A DNA stretch of 64,000 nt, taken from contig CAWESK010000014.1 in NCBI GenBank assembly GCA_963811685.1, positions 62,001-126,000 of the forward strand. Direction: 5' to 3'. The notes beneath the pieces were generated by a model, which saw only the letters and a list, made by a program, of their open reading frames with translations, was not told where the DNA came from and did not search any database. Made by a program: the position numbers and the translations under genes. Shown here one piece after another: positions 59,813 through 64,000 of the stretch. Origin of the DNA: CAIWHR01 sp963811685 (GTDB lineage: Bacteria > Pseudomonadota > Gammaproteobacteria > Burkholderiales > Casimicrobiaceae). Every line of letters starts with the position of its first letter. Within the stretch, counting starts at the first letter, position 1.

Positions 59813-60643
59813 ATGATGAACGCAATTCGATTGCTGACGGCGGCCGGTCTTGGCATCGCTGCCGCGGCACTGATCGGCGCAGCGCCTCTGACCGCGGCGG
59901 CCGATGCCGCGGATGCCGCCGCGGCCACCAAGGCTTCAGCCGCAAAACCCAAGGCCGCAAAGGCCGCGCCGGCCAAGGTGGCGGTTGATGCCGAGGCGCT
60001 CGCGGCCGTGAGCGGGATGGCTGCCTATCTGCACACCCTCCGGAGCTACAAGGTCGTCACCGCGACGCAGCGTGACGAGGTCGATATCTTCGGGCAACTC
60101 CTGACCTTTGGCGGCGAGACGACCTACAAGGTGAGGACCCCCGACGCCTTCGTCATCGACGTGATCGAGGACAATCAGGCCCGCGAGTACATCTACGACG
60201 GCAGCTCGGTGATCGTATTTGCCCCGCGCATGGGGTTTTACGCCAAGTTTGCCGCACCGTCGACGATCCGCGAGACTCTGGACCTCGCCAGCACCAAATA
60301 TGCCGTCACGGTGCCGCTCGATGATCTGTTCACCTGGAACAGCGGTGATACGAACCACAAGAACCTGACCTCCGCCCACGTGGTGGGCCCGGCCAAGGTG
60401 GCTGGAAAGGACACCATGCAGTACGCGTTCCGGCAGCCGGGGATCGACTGGCAGATCTGGATCGCAACCGGCGACAGGCCGTTGCCACTCAGGGTGGAGA
60501 TCGTCGCCAGCGACGATCCCGCGCGGCCGCGGTTCGAGGCGGAACTTGCTTGGGATACCGCCGTGACGTTCACTGCGGACACCTTCGCGTTCACGCCCCC
60601 CGCGGACGCCAAGCAGATCCCGATCCGGTCCGTCGCACGCTGA
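59813..60643 (+). CDS. DUF2092 domain exported protein
   Basis: A protein of 276 residues with signal peptide (LLTAAGLGIAAAALIGAAPL) and a Lys/Ala-rich spacer. The DUF2092 domain follows: LAAVSGMAAYLHTLRSYKVV, YDGSSVIVFAPRMGFYAKF, and PLRVEIVASDDPARPRFEAE. The fold is LolA/LolB-like, a hydrophobic-ligand-binding half barrel, so binding of lipid or a hydrophobic molecule is possible. An AAGGAG site precedes ATG 59813; ATG 59816 is also in frame. The next gene starts 12 bases after the stop. Confidence 0.85.
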   Translation: MMNAIRLLTAAGLGIAAAALIGAAPLTAAADAADAAAATKASAAKPKAAKAAPAKVAVDAEALAAVSGMAAYLHTLRSYKVVTATQRDEVDIFGQLLTFGGETTYKVRTPDAFVIDVIEDNQAREYIYDGSSVIVFAPRMGFYAKFAAPSTIRETLDLASTKYAVTVPLDDLFTWNSGDTNHKNLTSAHVVGPAKVAGKDTMQYAFRQPGIDWQIWIATGDRPLPLRVEIVASDDPARPRFEAELAWDTAVTFTADTFAFTPPADAKQIPIRSVAR

Positions 60644-60654
60644 GGAGCCGACAA

Positions 60655-61149
60655 ATGTTCAAGAGAGTCACGAAACTTGCCATGGCGACCCCCCTCGTCG
60701 CCGGCGCTCTGGCCACTGCCCTGATCATCATCCCCCTCGACGCTGATGCCCGAGGCGGAGGCCGTGGTGGTTTCGGCGGCGGCGGTCGCGGGTTCGAGGG
60801 CGGCGGTCGCAGTGCCCCCACCAGCATCAACAGGGGTGGCCGTGAGTTCGAGGGCCATCGAAATACGAACGTCAACGTGAATAGAAACGTGAACGTCGAC
60901 AGCCGTTACAACGACTATCACGGCGGTGGCTACTACGGCGGCGACTACCACCCGGTCGCCAGGGGCGTAGCCGTGGGCGTCGCGGCCGGCGTGACGGCGG
61001 CAGCGATCGGCTCGCTGGCCTACTCTCTCCCGCCGGGCTGCGCGCCTTACACTTACGGCGGTCCCTACTACCAGTGCGGCAACGTCTGGTACCAGCCTCA
61101 GTACCAGGGGAGCAGCGTCACCTACGTCGTCGTTAACCCGCCGCGCTGA
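60655..61149 (+). CDS. Glycine-rich secreted protein, DUF6515-like
   Basis: A protein of 164 residues. The signal-like segment MATPLVAGALATALIIIPL is followed by GGG- and RGG-rich repeats. A short NVNVNRNVNV run comes next, then a glycine/alanine hydrophobic segment. The C-terminal motif PPGCAPYTYGGPYYQCGNVW with WYQPQYQGSSVTYVVV resembles the DUF6515 family. Two cysteines there could form a disulfide. A GAGGAG ribosome site lies before ATG 60655. Low-complexity makeup suggests a surface or matrix role, but this is inference. Confidence 0.72.
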   Translation: MFKRVTKLAMATPLVAGALATALIIIPLDADARGGGRGGFGGGGRGFEGGGRSAPTSINRGGREFEGHRNTNVNVNRNVNVDSRYNDYHGGGYYGGDYHPVARGVAVGVAAGVTAAAIGSLAYSLPPGCAPYTYGGPYYQCGNVWYQPQYQGSSVTYVVVNPPR

Positions 61150-61208
61150 CGAGAAGTGAAGGCGCGGAGAACAATGCCCGCCCGCGCCCGTCGTCGATGG
61201 AAGCCGTG

Positions 61209-62688
61209 ATGCGCACATCACAACGTTCGATGCTTCGCGTCGCGCTAGTGCTCATCGCGTCGGTCGTCGGCCTGATTGGTCCCGCCTTCGCCGCGCAAGG
61301 ACAGACCGAAGCCGCCACCGCGGCAATGTCGCTGGCGCTGAGCGCTTGGAAGGGTGACTGGGACGCCATCGTCAAGCGCGGGTTCATGCGCGTGCTCGTC
61401 GTACCCAACCGCACGCTGTACTTCGTCGACAAGAACACGCCGCGCGGGATCACACACGACGCGTTCAAGGCGTTCGAGGACGAAACCAACAGGCGCCTCA
61501 AGACCAAAGACAATCAAGTTCCACGTCGTCTTCATCCCGGTTTCGCACGACCAGTTGATCCCGGCCCTGATCGCAGGGCGCGGCGACGTCGCCGCGGCCA
61601 ACCTCACGATCACCGAGGCGCTGAAGACGCAGGTGGACTTCTCGACGCCGCTGCTGACCGGGGTCCGCGAGCTCGTCGTCACCGGCCCGAATTCGCCGAC
61701 CCTGAAGACGTCGGACGACCTGGCCGGCCTCGAGTTCCACGTGCGCAAGTCGTCGAGCTACTGGCAGCATCTCGAAGACTTGAACGCCCGCCTGGTGGCT
61801 GCCGGCCGCAAGCCGGTCAAACTCGTCGCGGCCTCCGAGAACCTGGAGGACGAGGACCTGCTGGAGATGCTGAATGCCGGCTTGCTGCCTGCCGTCGTCG
61901 TCGACAGCCATATGGCGACGGTCTGGGCCGAGGTCTTTCCGAAGATCGTCGTCCACCAGGACGTCTTTGTGCACGAGGGCGGCGACATCGCGTGGGCCTT
62001 CCGCAAAGACAGCCCGCAACTGAACGCGGCGCTCGACGACTTCATCAAGACGCACGGCAGTGGCACGGTGTTCGGAAACACCCTGCTCAAGCGCTACCTG
62101 CAGAATGCGAAGTACGTGAAGGACGCCACGAATGCCGTGGAGTTGAAGAAATTCGAGCAGACCGTCGAAATCTTCCGCAAGTACGGCAACGAGTACGACC
62201 TCGACTACCTGCTGATGATGGCGCAAGGCTACCAGGAGTCGCGCCTCGACCAGAATGCCAAGAGTCAGGTCGGCGCGATCGGCGTCATGCAGGTCATGCC
62301 GGCGACGGGCAAGGACCTGAAGGTCGGGGACATTACGCAGCTCGAGCCGAACATCCATGCCGGGGTCAAGTTCGTACGGTTCATGATCGACACTTATTTT
62401 GCGAACGAACCGATGGACCGGCTGAACAAAGGCCTGTTCGCCTTCGCCGCCTACAACGCCGGTCCGGCGAGGGTCCAGTCGCTGCGCGCAGAGGCCAAGA
62501 AGCGAGGGCTCGACCCGAATCGCTGGTTCAGAAACGTCGAGTTGGTCGCCGCGGAGAAGGTCGGGCAGGAAACGGTGACCTACGTCGCGAACATCTACAA
62601 GTACTACGTCGCCTACACGCTGCTCACCGAGGCGGAGGCCGAGAAGCGCCGGGCGCGTGAGGCTTTGGAAAAGGAGCCCACGCGGTGA
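61209..62688 (+). CDS. MltF-like lytic transglycosylase with solute-binding domain (one frame break)
   Basis: A protein of 492 residues. The signal peptide ends near GLIGPAFA|AQGQ. The N-terminal half is a type 3 solute-binding-protein domain (MRVLVVPNRTLYFVDKNTPRG; LTITEALKTQVDFSTPLLTG). The C-terminal SLT domain shows MAQGYQESRLDQNAKS, where Glu near 342 is the likely catalytic acid, then VGAIGVMQVMPATGKDL and FAFAAYNAGPARV. This is the MltF/YfhD domain order. An extra A in the run at 61506-61508 breaks the frame. It would cleave peptidoglycan in the periplasm, possibly gated by ligand. The next frame overlaps its stop. Confidence 0.9.
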
Positions 62689-62776
62689 AGCCGACGGCGT
62701 CCTCTGGCGCATCCGCGCAAACCCCGCGCCCCGACTCCGAGGCGGAAAGTCGCTCGGCCGCGTTGCGCGAAGTCGC

Positions 62777-63498
62777 ATGGCCGCCGACCAAATTGCAGAT
62801 CAAGCGTCCGTGAAGGCATTCATTCAAGCCCGCTCGGCGTCCCTGCTGGTCGTTGTGGCAGTCCTGCTCGTGGTCGTCCTCGCGCAGGCGGAAATCTTCC
62901 TTTCCATTTCATTTGGCCGACTCCAGCAGTATGTGCCGTCGTTCGCGCGGGACAGGATCTGGATCGGCTGGATCGCCTTGCGAGGCGCGCTCATCACCGC
63001 ATGCATCGGGTTGTGGCTGCTCAACCGCAAGGCTCTGCTGTTCCGGACCATCGTGCTGACGAATGGGATCCTGACCATTGGCTTGATACTGAACGTCGTG
63101 GCGCTGTCGGCGACGTTGATGGGGTTTTCCGCTCGCGACATCTCGACCTTGCTCGTGGACGTCGTCGACATGGCAGTATCGAACGTCCTCATCTTCTCCG
63201 TCTGGTATTGGGTCATCGATCCGCCCGGCGTCGACGAACGCGCGCGCACCGGCGAGGCATGGGAATTCCTGTTCCCCCAGAGGGCGAGCAGCCTGCCGAA
63301 CTACGATCGTGGGTACCCGGGTACCTCGATTACGTCTATCTTTCATTCACGACGTGCTTGGCGTTCAGCCCGACCGACGTGCTGCCGCTCACGCAGCGAG
63401 CGAAGATGCTGATGCTTCTGCAAGCCGCCGCGTCCGCCGTCACCCTGACCTGCATCGTGGGCAGCGCCATCAATATCCTTGCGGGTGGCTCCAAATGA
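62777..63498 (+). CDS. Polytopic membrane protein, DUF1345-like (one frame break)
   Basis: About 240 residues with five helices (LLVVVAVLLVVVLAQAEIF, WIGWIALRGALITACIGLWL, VLTNGILTIGLILNVVALSA, VDVVDMAVSNVLIFSVWYW and a C-terminal AASAVTLTCIVGSAINIL). The YVYLSFTTCLAFSPTDVLPL segment before the last helix resembles the pore-adjacent region of DUF1345 proteins. One base appears missing at about 63308 (a -1 shift, unlike most breaks here). ATG 62777 is the simplest start. A GTG at 62685 in another frame, overlapping the transglycosylase stop, would add a plausible hydrophilic N-terminus if two more bases are in error. Confidence 0.7.
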
Positions 63499-63556
63499 CG
63501 ACGATCTTCGCACCACTGTCAAACTGACGAACGACGACACGAAGCTGGGAGCAGAG

Positions 63557-64000
63557 ATGGGCAAGCGCACCCGAAGTCATCACGCAGGCAAGGCCGAATT
63601 CGCGATGACGCCCCGCCCGAGCCGCGAAGAGCGTTTCGCCGCGGGCAAGCGGCTTCGTGACCGTGTGCCGCTGGAAGAACACGGCACCTGGAAGCCGCCG
63701 CGAAACCGACCTGATCCCGTTGATCTCGTCGTTGCGTCGAGCAAGGGACGCATCGCGGAGCTCGTGCCCATCCGCTACGGGCGCATGTCCGTATCGGCGT
63801 TCACGTTCTATCGCGGCACGGCGCTCAACATGGCCTCGGACCTCGCCGCCACGCCGAACACCGGCGTGCGCACGCATCTGTGCGGTGACTGCCATCTGAT
63901 GAACTTCGGCGCCTTCGCGACGCCGGAACGGCGCATGATCTTCGACATCAACGATTTCGACGAGACGTTGCACGGGCCGTGGGAATGGGATCTGAAGCGA
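63557..64000 (+). CDS. DUF2252 family protein, N-terminal part (cut by window end)
   Basis: The first 148 codons of a gene that continues beyond the window; the frame is open to the last base. The sequence has VPIRYGRMSVSAFTFYRGTA-like content with the conserved CGDCHLMNFGAFATPERR and FDINDFDETLHGPWEWDLKR, which are DUF2252 hallmarks. In full-length members the HGD-type and DxND motifs recall protein-kinase-like folds. A GAGCAGAG site precedes ATG 63557. No signal peptide. The role is unknown. Confidence 0.9.
   Translation, partial: MGKRTRSHHAGKAEFAMTPRPSREERFAAGKRLRDRVPLEEHGTWKPPRNRPDPVDLVVASSKGRIAELVPIRYGRMSVSAFTFYRGTALNMASDLAATPNTGVRTHLCGDCHLMNFGAFATPERRMIFDINDFDETLHGPWEWDLKR

Overview
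The window looks like the replication-origin region of a high-GC betaproteobacterium, most likely of the order Burkholderiales or close to it. The grounds are gene order and family content: gyrB-dnaN-dnaA diverging from rpmH-rnpA-yidD-yidC-mnmE with no recF; parS sites ahead of mnmG-rsmG-parA-parB; an adjoining atpIBEFHAGDC operon; a GTP-type PEP carboxykinase; and a Bug/TctC periplasmic receptor. No tRNA, rRNA, CRISPR array, transposase or prophage gene was recognised, and no stretch over 300 bases lacks a gene.

Layout. 1-1.3 kb: the 3' end of yaeQ and a RIO-type kinase. 1.3-6.6 kb (minus): gyrB, dnaN, dnaA, with perfect DnaA boxes on both sides of dnaA. 6.8-12.6 kb (plus): rpmH, rnpA, yidD, yidC, mnmE, an AbrB-family permease and trans-aconitate methyltransferase. 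12.7-15.6 kb: pckG converging on a PfkB-family kinase. 15.6-20.1 kb: two parS sites, mnmG, rsmG, parA, parB. 20.2-22.3 kb: a peroxiredoxin, a BNR beta-propeller and a MoaD/ThiS protein. 22.4-29.5 kb: the complete F1Fo ATP synthase operon. 29.6-38.5 kb: a DUF3141 protein with a MaoC-phosphotransacetylase fusion, an M20 amidohydrolase, glpD, an HAD phosphatase, a DUF4440-like protein and a TctC receptor. 38.5-46.3 kb: a glycine-zipper protein, an enolase paralogue with an altered active site, an APH-type kinase, a small conserved protein, an orphan ParA, and a phosphonate-type ABC transporter (phnD, phnC, two phnE). 46.5-49.8 kb: glmU-glmS. 50.0-64.0 kb: an accessory island holding a sulfatase maturase, a histidine kinase with a substrate-binding-protein-like sensor, two response regulators, a sulfatase, a metallophosphatase, several secreted or membrane proteins, an MltF-like transglycosylase and a DUF2252 protein.

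How the parts work together. The first half is housekeeping: initiation (DnaA, DnaN, gyrase), segregation (ParABS), tRNA modification (MnmE/MnmG), membrane insertion (YidC) and ATP synthesis. GlmU and GlmS supply UDP-GlcNAc for the wall. The 50-64 kb island reads as a regulated periplasmic programme: the radical-SAM enzyme would activate the sulfatase, and the kinase/regulator pair would sense a ligand and control the exported hydrolases.

Quality warning. At least 20 genes, including essential ones (parB, atpI, atpB, atpF, atpA, atpC, glmU), are broken by single-base frame shifts, about 28 of roughly 31 being one extra base. Rejoining the frames gives proteins of exactly the expected length (AtpA 513, AtpF 156, GlmU 461 residues), so these are almost certainly sequencing or consensus errors. 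I annotate such genes as single CDS features across the breaks and give each break position.
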